Positions 1 to 13,643 are shown, counted from the first letter of the stretch. The stretch: 64,000 nt of DNA from Anarhynchus alexandrinus (GCA_008711295.1 VUYV01000069.1:1329200-1393199); one strand, 5' to 3'. Notes: a model not told the origin generated them from the letters alone. Numbers and translations are program-made.

Positions 1-3000
1 CTTGTCTTTTCTAATAAATGGGCACGTTAACAATGTCCACTAATAGAGATGATAATTTTTCCATTTTAATCTTGAAACTTTCTTGCCAATTCGTGATTCA
101 ATCAGAGATACATTTAAATAGGCAGTACAGTAATTTCTTTGGAAGACTGGTAGTTTCTTTTTACCTCAAAGCAATAAATATTTTGTATTCTATTATCAGG
201 GATAAATGGTGAACTACAAACACTGTAGAAGTCAAGGTGAAACACACATTTTTAATGTTATAATTCCTGATGAAAATGGGGATAGGTTTTACTTTTATTC
301 CAAATAGTTTAAAAAGGTCATTAATACTAATAATTTGTTCTTCTCCTTCCTGGCTCTCAGTGACAATAGAACCATATTAGCAAGTAATGCACCTCTATAG
401 GGGTGGATTAAAGCAGATACTGCTGAGGTCTCTACATTTACAGTGTGTGTATTTCGGAAGGTTTGCTTTGCATAGAGTTGTCTGCCTACATTTACTGCAT
501 GTTGTTACTCCATATGTTTTTTGAAGCTGCTTGAAGAAAAGCTGTTCACAAACATTTGTCTCTGGAGTATGGGTTGCTCAGCTGGGAAGTACCCTGGACA
601 TGATGCTCATGCACCATTTTTTCCAGCCCCATGGCTTATATAAGATTCACATGTGGAAGCAAGCCTTATTTTTGTTTCTGCTTATTCTCCTTATTGGTGA
701 CCTCCTGGTGTTTGCTGCCCAAACCTCCACTGGCTAAATAAAGGCTCAGTATGAGGAAAGTGGTGTGGTTTTAGTCCTTTGAGGCAGCTGCTCTGGGAGG
801 ATACTCTGAATGGTCTGACTCCTGCCCTCCTGGACTTCTTTTTGCCTGACAAAAAATATGACTTCTGAGAAACTTCAGTGTTGTGACAGCTTTGCCTCTG
901 GTAAACCACAGCTTCTGCGCCCAGAAGATTAGCTGAGGCTGGTGGGAAAGCACCATGCTTGGGAAATGGAACAGCCAACAATGGACAATGAACTTTTGGA
1001 AGTAGAGAGTCAACAAGGCCCTCTGTTACCACTGACACCATGACTTGCCAGGCAAAATTTCAGAAGCCCATACTCACAAACCAGATAGTGATTAATGGCT
1101 TCTGGAACCTCATGACTTACCAGTGGCTAACCTTTCCAGGGTGTGCAAAATTTTGATTTTGTTGTGAGAGTACAGGCAGCAGATGCTGAAAGGCACATCC
1201 AGACCTTCATTCTCTGTGGCTTCTGCAGTGGAGGCTCTTGTGGGATGAAGACTTCAGCCTGATGCCTGTGGCAGAATAATGACATCCTGTGCAGGATACT
1301 GCACAGCATCATTGTCAGTGTCCTCCAAGCTGGAGGCATCTGCTGAGGACTGGACATCCTAAATATCCAGGAGCAGACTGAGACTGTTACTGGTAAATGC
1401 AATGACTTATTGATGACTTCTGCAGGGAGCCAAGTCTCATGTGATGACAGGAAGTGATAGATTTCCAATACCAGCCTACGTCATCTGTTTAATCCTTTCC
1501 CTGCATACATTCACTGACATTACATCTTTTGGGCAAACATGATTACTTCAGCTATGGTTTCCTACGTCCTCTGTGCTCTTTTTGACCTTTGTTGTATCAA
1601 GTAACTGTGGTTGCCATGTCAGCAGCCTTCATGGGCCTAGGCCTCCATGCTTAGCTAGGGAAAAATATGTCTGACAAATAACAGCATCGTGTGGTTTGTG
1701 AGACAGTGGGAAGAGGTAAAAGGGGGTTTGCTTGATCTCTTCTAAGCTGGATGGAAGAAGGGACAGAAGCATAATGCTGTCTATGTTAGCAGCTACTGAG
1801 GCTCAGGTGTAACCTTCCCTCACTGGTCACTTCATCTGGCATCTTTAGTTGGGCACAAAAAGACTGTGTAAACAGGATATACACACCTTGTAAGCACAAA
1901 GCAGTTAATAGTTGTTCAGCACATGCAGATGATAGCTAGGATTAATGAGCTTCTAAGATTAATGTGAGTAAGGGTTTGCTTCTGCAGCTCGCTGGAACAG
2001 AGCCTTGACAATGCTGAGTTGCTATCTTCTGACTCTGCTTTTTTCCTTTCAGTATTTATATGTTTGCACATTGCAGCTTCTCTTCCTAAATCCTGGTTTT
2101 CCTGATGATCCCCTTTTTGACAATCTTGCCTCTGCCTGCAGTTTTACTTTTCTTATCTTGCCTGGCTGTACTCTGCATGCTTTATCACAGCTCCTTCTCA
2201 AAGCTTAGAAATTTTGTGAGAGACCTGAGCTGTGGTTATGCCCAAGGTGCCTTCTTGCCAAGGAAAAATTCCCCATTCTCTTCCCCAGTAAAACAGGAAT
2301 TCCTGTCCCCTTTATCTCCTTCTCCTTCCCACTCCTCAACCCCAGTTGTCTTTCTTTTCACTAAAGGCCTAACATCCAAGTGAAAGGACCAATTACAGCT
2401 AAACAAAAAACAGTCAGCAAAAGCGTTCAAACAGCAAAACTTATTTCCTGCAGATGACCAATATTACTCATCACTTGTAGGAACATGAAAAGGGTTGGAA
2501 TTTGAGCTAGTACTAATGAGGAAAAGGTGAGTGCCTGTACAACACAAACCTCATACATACCCTTGTGTGACAGCAAGGCCACTGAGGACCAATGATGACC
2601 AAAGTTGCAAATTTCATCTAACTAGAGGGGTTGGATGGTTCTTAACACAATCTTCTCACTTGTTTTTTGCTCATTTGTTCGCAATTCAACAGTATAACTA
2701 AATTTACTATATATGACATCTCTTACTTAGAATGGATACAGGAGCTTTGTTCTCTTTGTTATCCCTAAAATCAGTTTTACCCAGCAACAATTTTCTGTTC
2801 CTTTAATGAACAATAAAAGACCACTTGAGCTTTTTATTTCTAGCTCTGTTATCTTTCTGTGCCTGCAGTTTGAAACCCACTTTCGTATTCTTTTATCTGT
2901 ACTTTTGGGGCCTTCTCTAACAGCCACCTATTTTCCTTCCACAGACTTCAACCTATGGTTTCCTCATACCACACATCCTCATCTGAGGGTTATTAATGTA

Positions 3001-3017
3001 AAATACTCTGAATACAA
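1..3017. other. Unique AT-rich DNA, no gene recognised
   Basis: No recognisable protein, RNA gene or full repeat was seen. Short open frames on both strands overlap each other and show no family motif. The stretch around 770-1480 is somewhat richer in GC and could be an old degraded insertion, but I could not name it. A pyrimidine-rich AG acceptor-like site lies at about 2051, with no matching conserved reading frame. Confidence 0.6.
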
Positions 3018-3075
3018 GGTTGGACCATATAATCCTTGAGGTCCCTTCCAACCTGGTATTCTATGATTCTATGAT
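3018..3075 (+). mobile_element. CR1 LINE 3'-end fragment
   Basis: This is a 58-bp piece matching the terminal part of the CR1 3' UTR. It reads as a 'ggttggacc' start, then 'gaggtcccttccaacc', then nearly two copies of the ATTCTATG octamer. The same order occurs at the ends of the longer CR1 copies at 11.1 kb and 57.4 kb. No CR1 coding sequence is left upstream, so this is a severely 5'-truncated insertion, the usual outcome of target-primed reverse transcription by LINEs. The octamer is well preserved. Confidence 0.9.
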
Positions 3076-6000
3076 ACAGCAATGAGTTAGAAGGCTCGCG
3101 TGCATATAGATAATGCTTTGGTAATCAGTTGGTACCAATATTTCCAGTTATGACAACATTACTAGTACATTATTAAAATTGGCCCACAAGACTACACTTC
3201 TAATGAGGATAAACTGGTGAAATTTGTCAATTCTGTTAAGATTCCACATGATTTAGATGTCAGCTGAGGTGCTTCTTGAGTGCTAGAAACACAAAAAGCT
3301 TTGCGTACTTGAGAAACTTTCATTCTGGAAACAAGTTAGGAAGTATAATGGGGGGATGACACTGAGGATGAAGTTTCTGTGTTTAAACACTTCATCCTTG
3401 CCTATGTCCCTTTCTGGATACAATTCCAGAAATATAGAAAAGCTATTGAGAATCAAAACACTGAATTGATCTCTCCTGATATGTAGTTCTCTGCCTTAAA
3501 AAGTGGCGTGTGTTTCATCCTCACCAGAAGTATGGGAATACAAAATATGAGCACAAGCTCTCCTAAGAGCAGGATAAGAAATACCAGACAGCATCCTTCC
3601 ACCCTCACACACTTCTCTAAGGCTAGCTGTTTGTCTTTCCATACAGTGATAAAAAGCAGGATGTGATTATAAGTTGAGCGTGGGCCATGCTCTGGCTGTA
3701 GTCAGCAGAAGTTGCAAATCTGCAGTTGCTGTGTAGGCAATGGCTCCACAATAGGAAAGACTTCTACGTGTTGGATAAGATTTCACAGACCCTGCTGAGC
3801 TCAGGGGAAAAAGGGAAAAAAAAAAAAGACACTGTGACTCAGAGTCTCAGTGTACCAGAGACAGTATAGGAGTGATCAGGGGCATATTGCTGCTATGAAG
3901 ACCGCTGTGTTTGGAGATAGCTTAGTCCATGGTGGATACAAGCACTTATCTAGAGAAGCAGCTCCTGTTGAATTTCTGAAGGCATCTCCAGCAACTTTCC
4001 CAAGAAGCAGCTGTTTGCCTAGATAAAAGTAAATGATAGCAGAATGGCAAGTCACTACACTGTTAGCAGTGCCCATCCATGAAAATCTTAGATACACACC
4101 TCTACTAAGCATCTTTTTCTTTTCCACTCTGTGGGATGTCAGTGGTTCAGTTTCTTCTTCACTCCATGACTTAGGTGTTCTCTCTGTTGTGCATCCATTT
4201 TTTCTGACCCCTGCTCTGTACTTACAGGCTTCTGGTGAAAAACAAAGTGAACAACTGTGAGACTTTTTATCAGAATTTTATGTAGATGTATGATTTCTTC
4301 AGGTGCACTCCATGGTTTTGGAGGAAAAAATTGTGCAGGAGTCTTGCCAGCTTCTGAATGTACAGATGCAGAAGGCAGCACAAACCACTTTTGTTTCCTA
4401 TCAGTACAGCACATTCCTTTAACCAAACGTCTGCCTTAAAAAAAAAAAAAAAAAAGGGTGATCGAATCAACATTCTCTCAAAATGTCAAAGACTCTCAGC
4501 AAAGACAGACACAATAAGATTAGAGACAGACAGAAAAACATCGTCTGCTTATAAGGCTAAGCAAAATCTCCCTTCTACTCATGATCCCTTCAAGAACTAT
4601 AGGACATATTCTCAAACCTGCCAGTGCTTCTCTTCCCGGGAATTAATGACGATGAGATAAAGCATCCATATCCCATTCTGCTTTGTAATGGAAAACAAAC
4701 ACATTCAGAATTAAACTCACTGACCCATTTTTTGTGATAATAGTGATTTGCAATAGTGAAACTACTCATTATATTTCAAGGTGTAGCTTTCTTTTCTGAT
4801 GTGGTAAAAAGTATTGCAGCAATGCTAGACCATGAGACACAAACACAATTTTTTGGAGTTAATAGACAATAGGTTCTTAGCAATTTCTTTTCTGTAGGTA
4901 TCAAAAGACTTAAAAAACCCCATATTGCAATTGTCATGACCCATCGCTCTCTCTTACTTAGATATATTTCAAATGTTGTCCTTTTTCTGTAGTTTTTTCT
5001 GACCAGTTTATGGCCTCTACATAATCACAAAGTTGTTCTCACAAGAAAAAAAGTCAGACCCTTACACTTAGGTGAGTATTCTAACAATATTTATATGGGA
5101 TAAGATTTTTTTTTTTGGTTTGTCTTTTGGAATTTTTTGGCTCAAGTATTGCTTTCTATTTTTTTTTATATAGATAGATACATAGATGGAATTAAGCATA
5201 CAGTTATATACTGCATAAAGAACAGAGTTCTTCAAAACAAGGATTGAAAGTGAACAGAGAACCATTTGGGAGGTCTGAATCTTCTGAGAGGACCGAATTC
5301 AAAAATACACGGGACACTATTCAGTCATTTTTTCCCCTAGACATCCTATAACACAAAAAGGAGTCATTCAACCAGATGAGAATGAATAAAAAGCAGATAA
5401 CGTCTCTAGTGGAAAAATCAGGAAAAACCAAACATGTAAAGATGCTTTTGAGGGACTTTTATACTGAGAATCTATTCAATGTTGTATTGCTAGGTAGAAT
5501 AAATCCCTTTGAAAACTCCTATAGAACCTTCTTAAGTTACAGTACTGACTAGAGGTCCCTAACTTGAATATTTGTGTATGAATGATACAAAAAGTCAAAA
5601 GTTAGGAAAACTATTTAACAATCTTTGCTTTATAATGAAAAGAAAGGACAGATATGGGAAAGCCAGGAAACATGCTGCTTCATTGCACGCAGAAGCTAAG
5701 ACATAGCAGGAAACATGTCCATTGTGTGAAATTATATATTTTATTAGTGGAAACCCTGTTTTTCAGTTTCTGTCTATATTTTAGCCCTCAGAACACTCTC
5801 AGAATTCATCTTAGGTTCTTAGGCAGTACCCATCCCGTCAACGGATTCACTTATCCTTGTAGAGAACTCATCTTCATTTTATATTCCTTCAGTTTAATCT
5901 GCTGAATTCTTATAGTTAATATAGAAAATAATTAATTTAGAAACTAGCTAAAAGAGTTTATATGGAAAAGACTGAAATTTCTATGGCCTATGTGGAGGTC

Positions 6001-9000
6001 ACATTCAGATCTAGGCTCCGTACAGCATCTGAGATCTTAGGACTATATTTTAGTACTCTCCTTTTCTGCTTTCCAGCTGTCCATCAGCTTTGCTGTAATG
6101 ATGACAACAAATAGTCTTTACACTCCATTTACTGTTTTCTGGGAACCCTTGAAAGTTTCTGTGCTAAAATTCTGGTACTTTCAGGGCAAGAACAACTTCA
6201 AGAGAAGATACAGCTTATTTCCCAAAGTACCGTTCTTTTATGACTCGGCATCTTTCCATGTAGACATCCAAGCAGTGACCCGAAGAGGCTGTGTAGTTCT
6301 CCTTGTGGCTGTACCATTCTGTGTCTGGGAGAGTATCTTCTGGCTTGGTAGGGTCATCTTTATCTTATTCAGTTCTTCCCCCTTCACAAAACGTACATGT
6401 TAGGTGCTAAATCTGTCTGGTGCTCCAGGATATTTGTTAGCTGCTGAAACAAGGAGGGTGCTATCTGCCCAGGAGTTTGCCTGGGTTGCCAAAAGCGACA
6501 GACTGGAATCTCTTCTTTGTAAGGATTTGCACATGCAGAACTTCAGACTTAAATCCATTTTGAATACTCCCTTCAACTGCCTAAGTACTTCTGGGTTACA
6601 GTATTGTGCTGTAGCAGCACTGTATAGAGCAGGTGTATACAGTTATCCAAACATAATACAGTTCTATACAACTGAGCTGAGAGAGACCACCTCCAGACAC
6701 TCTAAAGGCTTCTTATTTCTTTCTGCAATCACAGATAAGAATCTGCTCCATGAAGGTGATTCAAAAAATAAAATAATAATAAGAAATAATCTTGCAGCTG
6801 CTAGACTTTCTAGCAGTTGCTAGGAGATAGGTAGCAGTGGTTTGTGATTTTGGAAAATCAGGTCCCACATTAGGGGAACAAGGATTGTTTTTCAAACTAT
6901 TAACTGGTTTGTTGTCCAGGTACTATATGAGTTAATATTCTTCCCTAATGATGTATCTGTACACTTATATAATGACCGTATTAAAACAAATTTAAATATT
7001 CTTGAGCTTTTGATGCTTTTGAAATTTTAAAAAGTTTTACTTTTTTTTTTTTTTTTTTTTNCTTTTAGGAATATCAGAACCAGAAACAGCAGGAAGATCT
7101 CGAAACATCAGAAATAGTATATTTGACATTTCAGTTCAAGCAAGCCAGAAAGGCTTTTACATCATGTTGTATGCCTTTTCTTTTTGGCACATCCTTTCCC
7201 TTTAATTTCCTTTTCATTCCTCTGAGTTTTTCATTATCTCTCCAGTATGAAACATTAGACCACCGTGCTACACAATAGAAATGAAATATTTAAGGAATAC
7301 TGAATGCTGTGGTCTCACTGCAGATCAGAAAAAAACATTTGTCATAACTCTGTCTGTAATTGTGATACATGTAAGTTTAACATCTTTGAAATGCACATTT
7401 CTATTTGTATGATGGCTGAGAGTAACAGCGCCATACTGGGTTCTAAATTAAATGTCTAGGATTAATGACTTGCTCAAGACTTGGTGAGAGTTTTCTATTA
7501 CACTGACTGGATTTTATCTAAATTTGTTTCTTCCTTCTTGGGGAAAAATATTAAATGAGTCAAAAGGTCTTTTGAGGTCCACTTTGACTGGCAATGATCT
7601 AATTCCATTAATATATTGGCTTTCTATGGCTTTCAGAACCTTTATCAAGTACCATTTATTCCGATGAACATCAGATCCGGCTATGTGTCCATAACGCAAT
7701 TGACCAAAGAACACTGAGCATCAATTAAATGTTTTTCTTTTCAATTGATGTAATGTTTTAATTACAGGTTTTGAGAATAGTGGGGGTTTTGGGGTTTGTT
7801 TATTTTTGGTGGTAGAATAAGTTGAAAAAGAGTAGAATGCGAATGCTAAATTCATTAACTCTGGAGGAGTTATGGAGAAATGGAGGAGAGAAATGAATGA
7901 CCCTAAGAGTCATGAAAATTTGAGCACTATCTGAAATCAGAAAGTTGCTTGCAAGTGCTTTTAGAATGTTTGGTTAACTTACACATATTTTATGTTAATG
8001 GAAATAGGGGAAAAGAAAAAACAAAGTGAACATAATATAAGCTTGTATCAGGCCAGAGCAGACTGGTTTTGATCAACTTGCATTTAACTTTTAATTTACT
8101 TCACAAAGGCTATGAATTTGTATTCCTGACCTTGACCAAAATTCCTTCTTTCATAATCTGGAACAGGAAACAGTTTGGGGTCTTCCATCCATTGCCCTGC
8201 CTTATGTGAAAGGTGTTCAAGCTCTGGTTTTCCATCTGAAGACTGGGAACTTTATATCTGAAGGAAGGTGAATCTCCTACGCTTCTGGGAATACTGAATG
8301 ACAGGATTTTTGAAAAGAAATTGGTATTCTTAAGGGAAGTCATAACTCCCTGGAGTCTAGGATGCTAGAAATTTGTTTTCAACCCTGAAATCGCTCTTAA
8401 TGCTGGATGGTCTATAAGATCAAAGAAAACATGAGTGTAGAGAAAAATAATAGCACTAATACCTCTAATTAAGTTTGACTTTAAGGTAATATTACAAGCC
8501 TCTGTAACCCCCTAGACAATTCCTGCCTCTCCCAAAGCTGGGATCCAGTTTTCACCTTAAGAACCTTCCCTACATGTTACTTTTCATGAACTGGATTTGG
8601 ATGTAAAAAAACCTTTCTTACATTTTGATTCTAACTTGTGTTTCTTCTGACTGTAACTTCACTCCTAGGCACCCCCCTAGGCACCCCCCTGTGAAGTCTC
8701 TTTTACTCAGAGTATCAGCTGGATCTCCTTTCTCACGGACCGCTTCTGCCACTATCACAATCCTTGTCACATGGGGAATCTTTTGTAGTGCAGCCTCACA
8801 CTACTGAACCCGGACAAGCTCATGAAACAGCTTGGTTCTCCAAAAGTCTACTTCTATACCAGCGATATATTCTCTCCCAAAATCCAGTAACTGAGGGAGG
8901 CTTACACCACACTAATTTTACATATGCTCATACACATGGTTTCTGGTACTATGTGGAACTAATCCTTAACCAACGTAATAGAGAGAGTAAAGAATTCACC

Positions 9001-9841
9001 TCATTACTGGATCCTGACAGGGACTGGACATCATGGCACGCATACCATTTCTGGAAAAAAAGTGTTTAAATTAGGGGAACCCTAGATGAGACTTGCTGAA
9101 TCTGCAGTCTCTTCAGCTCCACATCCTACCTTCATGCTGTAGCCTGCTTTTTTTTTTGGCATACTTGCAGGCCACAGAGTCATTGAAGTGCTAACCACAC
9201 TATAAATATATGTAAAAGATACTGTAAATTACACTCGTGATAATATATTACAGTTATGACCATGATGATAAAAGCAAACAAAAGTAGTGTATAAATGGCT
9301 CTTTTGGAGGATGAAGTGACAGACTAGGAAGATTTTTACTTCCTAAATGATCCATAGACACTGTTCATTGAAACAAAACACATGTAACTAGTTAACCTCA
9401 ATGAGATTTTTGCTGAATTAAAAATCATGGCATTTCTTCTGGGTGTGTAGATAATTTGAGTTTCTTTGAATGTATTTTGTCCCAAACAATTTTACAGCAT
9501 CTAGCGCCTCAGTAGGATTAATTAAAATGATAAAATGCTTCTAAGATGCATCCCATTAATTTTCTTCAAATCTTTCATTTTCCACACTGAATGCGTGTGA
9601 AATCATAGCTCTCTAATCTGATTTCCAGTACTTGTTGATTTCCTTTTTGTTTCTGTGCTTTTGTTTCTTGTGTATAGCAGTTACTTCCTCCCCCCCTGCT
9701 TTTAGCAGTGTCAGAGATTACAAAATGAAACATGTAAGGATTAAGGTTAAATATCTGCAAGTTTGGAAATCCAGAACAGATTTTTTACAAAGTAAAAATT
9801 GTAATTCTCTAATTTAAAATTTTAGGCTGATTTAACACATC
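3076..9841. other. Unique AT-rich DNA with homopolymer tracts
   Basis: No gene was recognised. Notable simple sequence: an A tract at 4438-4455, a T tract at 7041-7060 ending in a single undetermined base at 7061, and a perfect 12-bp tandem duplication at 8665-8688. Open frames here are short and lack recognisable domains. Confidence 0.6.
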
Positions 9842-10653
9842 AGGGTACTGAGGGAGCTGGCGGAAGTGCTCACCAGGCCACTTTGCATCATTTATGAGCA
9901 GTGCTGGCTAACCGGGGAGGTCCCAGCTGACTGGAGGTTGGCAAACATGACACCCACCCACAAGAAGGGCCAGAAGGAAGATCCAGGGAACTATAGGCCA
10001 GTCAGTCTGACCTCAGTACCTGAGAAGGTCATGGAACAGATCATCCCCAGTGCCATTACATGGCACATGCAGGAGAACAGGGTGATCAGGCCCAGTCAGA
10101 ATGGTTTTGTGAAAGACGGGTCATGCCTGACAAACCTGATCTCCTTCTATGATAAGGTGACCCACTTAGTGGATGAGGGAAAAGCTGTGGATGTTATCTA
10201 CCTGGATTTCAGCAAAGCTTTTGACACTGTTTCCCACAGCATTCTCCTGGAGAAACCAGCTGCTCATGGCCTGGATAGGTGTACGCTTTGCTGGGTAAAA
10301 AACTGGCTGGATGGCCGTGCCCAGAGAGTGGTGGTGAATGGAGTCAAATCCAGTTGGTGTTCAGTCACAAGGGGTGTCCCCCAGGGCTCGGTGCTGGGGC
10401 CAGTTCTCTTTAATATCATTATCAATGATCTGGATGAGGGGATTAAATGCACCCTCAGTAAGTTTGCAGACGACACGAAGCTAGGTGGGCATGTTGATCT
10501 GCTTGAGGGTAGGATGGCTCTGCAGAGGGATCTGGGCAGGCTGGACCGATGGGCCGAGGCCAATGGTATGAGGTTCAACACGGCCAAGTGCCGGGTCCTG
10601 CACATGGGTCACAACAACCCCATGCAGTGCTACAGGCTTGGGACGGAGTGGCT
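9842..10653 (+). pseudogene. CR1 ORF2 reverse transcriptase, partial but open
   Basis: The open frame runs from 9842 up to the gap. Numbered from an in-frame GTG at 9866, motif A reads YLDFSKAFD at residues 112-120 with catalytic D114. The [10 protein letters not shown] block lies at 170-179. Motif C reads FADD at 200-203 with both aspartates present (10469-10474). The thumb/C-terminal region begins before the gap. The family's N-terminal endonuclease is absent, so the fragment cannot encode a working CR1 polyprotein. It is labelled a pseudogene because of that truncation, not because of internal stops, which are absent in the sequenced part. The matching C-terminus after the gap ends at a stop codon at 11055-11057. 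Confidence 0.9.
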
Positions 10654-10940
10654 NNNNNNNNNNNNNNNNNNNNNNNNNNNNNNNNNNNNNNNNNNNNNNN
10701 NNNNNNNNNNNNNNNNNNNNNNNNNNNNNNNNNNNNNNNNNNNNNNNNNNNNNNNNNNNNNNNNNNNNNNNNNNNNNNNNNNNNNNNNNNNNNNNNNNNN
10801 NNNNNNNNNNNNNNNNNNNNNNNNNNNNNNNNNNNNNNNNNNNNNNNNNNNNNNNNNNNNNNNNNNNNNNNNNNNNNNNNNNNNNNNNNNNNNNNNNNNN
10901 NNNNNNNNNNNNNNNNNNNNNNNNNNNNNNNNNNNNNNNN
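10654..10940. other. Assembly gap (287 N)
   Basis: This is a run of undetermined bases inside the CR1 element. Compared with the intact CR1 3' half at 56.7-57.4 kb, about 496 bp should lie between the two flanks, so 287 is probably not the true length unless this copy carries a deletion. Open frames reported across the N run are artefacts. Confidence 0.97.
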
Positions 10941-12197
10941 TTTTTCACTGAAAGGGTTATTAAACATTGGGATAGGCTGCCCAGGGAGGTGGTGGATTCG
11001 CCATCCCTGGAGGTGTTTAAAAAAAGGGTAGATGTGGTACTTAGGGACATGGTTTAGAAGTGGTTTTGTCAGGATAGGTTAATGGTTGGACTTGATCTTA
11101 AAGGCCCCTTCCAACCTCAGCGATTCTGTGATTCTATGATTCTAAGGAGAGAAATGTCTTTAACAAAATATACATGAGACAATCCTGTTTACAAAAGCAG
11201 CTCAGAGTAATACTTCAGTTAACTTGGTGAAAACCACCAGCTGTCCCAAGGCTGAATCTCATGTAAATATGAAAATCATGTTACAAATATCATAGGCTGG
11301 GCAAAACTTTGTCCTGTTATGTGCTCTGACATGAAACACAACTTTCGCTTTTACAGTCTGTTTTTATAGCACATACCCTAACAGTAATCAAATCTCTTAT
11401 CCAGATCCTCAAACATCAGTGAAGTGAATGAGGTGCATTGATTTATCCTGTTAGCAAGAAAAAGTTTAAGCTCTCTGTGCTTATCAATCCCTTGAGGTAG
11501 CCAGTAACCTTGTATATTTGATCTGCGATATCTAGCTCCAGCATTTTGCATTGGACTGTGTGTTTGTAAAAAGGAGCATTCAGAGTTTCCTCATCTACTG
11601 AATTGGTGGGTCATGTGACATAATCACTTAAAACCCATTGCTCCCGTATTTAAGTATTACTGCTTTAGGAGCTTCATTCAGGAAACATTACATGGATTAT
11701 TCCCACACACAAAAAAAACATTTACACTTTCATGAGCAGGAACAATCAAATATAATAAGATTGAGGTTATTTATGCTTCAATAAAAACCTTTACAAGATG
11801 GTTGATAGTTGCTTTGCCCTCCTATCCAAAGGTATTACAATTAAGAATGAATTTTTCTCTATTGCCATTACAAGCAAATTGTAATGCTTGCCAAATTTGC
11901 AGAACACATCCATGGAACATTATTCAGTGTAACACTTAATACTAACATGTAACGAACCACATTTGCATTTTTTTCATTAGCTACAGTTCCTGTATTTCTT
12001 CGGTGATATCTTAATTATTCTTGGAGTATAATGTCCTGCTTCTGTATAAACTCCAATCTGAATTTGTAGTTGGAGTATTTTCTAAAGAAACTTCTATTTC
12101 TACATGTATTTTTGGAATCACGCCCAGCCAGTTTCACTAGTTCTGCAGTTTTAAGGGAAGATATAGTTGGAAGATTTTTAATGCTTGACTGCATAGT

Positions 12198-12229
12198 TTC
12201 TAATCTGGCTGTTAGAAATCAGATTAGAA
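12198..12229 (+). repeat. 10-bp perfect inverted repeat
   Basis: TTCTAATCTG and CAGATTAGAA are separated by 12 bp. No associated element was recognised. Confidence 0.75.
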
Positions 12230-13626
12230 CTGACACCTGAAGCCAAATATAGGCAAAACTTAGTATCTGTTTAAAACTGAAGCTCAGGATATGGCTTGGT
12301 TTCTTTAGTCTTGCTTGTTTCCATATATTGCAGGAAATTATCTGTATGCCTATCAATTTCATAGAGCACTTCCTAATTAGGCATCATCCAACTCCACCTG
12401 CTTCTGAGCTTGCCCTCCAAGATTGTTCAGTCTGTCATCTTGAGACTCAGGAGGGGGCAAGGACTGACAAAGTTCTCACCGAATGCTTAAGAAGTGATGA
12501 GACAATCATCTCTGTTCCCATCTAATCTGCCCATTCTGGTGTGGTAAGCATTTATCCTGCAAATATTTAACCTCTTCTGCATGTTTTTTTCTTTCTTTTT
12601 TGCAGAGAGGGGTGGGGGATAGTGGACTGACTAAATGCTAGTCCTTTGTTCCTCCTCATGACTCAAAGTTGTATCTTCCTCAGTCCATAAATAATTTGTT
12701 TCCTGATCCTGCAGTCAAGTGATGTTTCCTTCCTTACAGTACCATTCACCTCTGGTTTTCTTTAAAGCTCTTTATAGAGGAAGGAGATCATTTTTCTGTG
12801 CTTATAACCCTTTCCTGAGGATTGGACACTTTGCAGTTCCAGCATACTTGGACCAGTGTTGTCAACCTACTCTGAGCAGACTGCAATTTGCTGGCATCTG
12901 GGAAAATAGTCTAGGGAATTACCACTTGTACTGTGCGTGCCTGGTTTTTATATGGTTTCTGAGGTGTTTGCTACTCTCTGCTGTCAAACACAAGATACTG
13001 TTTCAGGTGGGTGTGTGGTCTCAGATGGTGCTATTCTTTTGCAGTTCGAACAGGACAAGTCAGAGGTGTGTTACTAAAATATGGCATTAGGTTGACGTAC
13101 CTTTAGCTTGCTGTTACAGCCCTTATATGTGCATTGCAAGGGAGAAGGAAAAGAGGTCTTTCTAAAAGACCTTCTGGTGATGTGATTTGGGGTAGGAGAG
13201 ACCACCTGAGAACTCCTTTTTCTCCACAGTAAGGCAAGGAGGAGAGAGTTGGAAACACCAGGCCAAGAAAGTGTTTTGTCAGGTCTTTACCAGAAGATGA
13301 GGCTCCTCAGACACTCGTACTTCTCCTCTCTCTGTGAACAGTCTTTTGAAGCGGTGTCTCTTCTCTCCCACCTTGGGTCCTGTCACTTGCTCCATCTCTG
13401 TGTCTTACTTTACCTTAAACATGGGATTTTGAGTGGATAAAGCTCCTTCTTTAATACTTTTGCCTCTCTGCCTTGAGGAGCAACCCATATTATGTGACTG
13501 AGATGAATATTTGAGGGGTGCTTTACCTCCTCTAGCCATAAAGAAATTAAGCTCCTAGGACAGATTTTCTTCAGTCACAGTGAGAGGAAGCTTCTTCTAT
13601 ACAGTTTCTGCTCTGCAGTGAGAAGT

Positions 13627-13643
13627 GGGGGGGGGGGGGGGGG
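13627..13643 (+). repeat. Poly-G run, 17 bases
   Basis: An uninterrupted run of 17 G is followed by AA and an undetermined base at 13646. Such runs can form G-quadruplexes and are hard to sequence, which fits the N beside it. The true length is uncertain. Confidence 0.9.

Larger units (their letters stand above)
9842..11145 (+). mobile_element. CR1 LINE, 5'-truncated, with assembly gap
   Basis: This is the best-preserved CR1 reverse transcriptase region in the window. Homology starts abruptly at 9842, inside the region just upstream of the reverse transcriptase core. It runs through the RT domain to 10653, is replaced by N from 10654 to 10940, and resumes with the ORF C-terminus (10941-11057). 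A 3' UTR with the 'ccttccaacctcag' tract and the octamer end follows. The 5' portion (esterase/endonuclease) is missing, as is usual for CR1. The RT frame is open throughout the sequenced part, so the copy is probably younger than the other CR1 copies here except the one at 56.7 kb. No target-site duplication was identified. Confidence 0.95.

Noticed and set aside
4438..4455. A tract as the tail of a processed pseudogene
   Set aside because: No recognisable mRNA-like sequence, polyadenylation signal at the right distance, or flanking duplication upstream.
7062..7200. Polypyrimidine-AG followed by a 45-codon open frame
   Set aside because: The pyrimidine tract is a plain T run next to an N, no good donor follows, and the peptide is unfamiliar.
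10481..11057. Open frames spanning the N run
   Set aside because: N positions were read through as unknown residues, so these frames are artefacts of the gap.
12580..13010. Excellent acceptor tract at 12605 with a distant CAG|GTGGGT donor
   Set aside because: The implied exon would be about 400 bp with stops in the frames I checked and no recognisable content.
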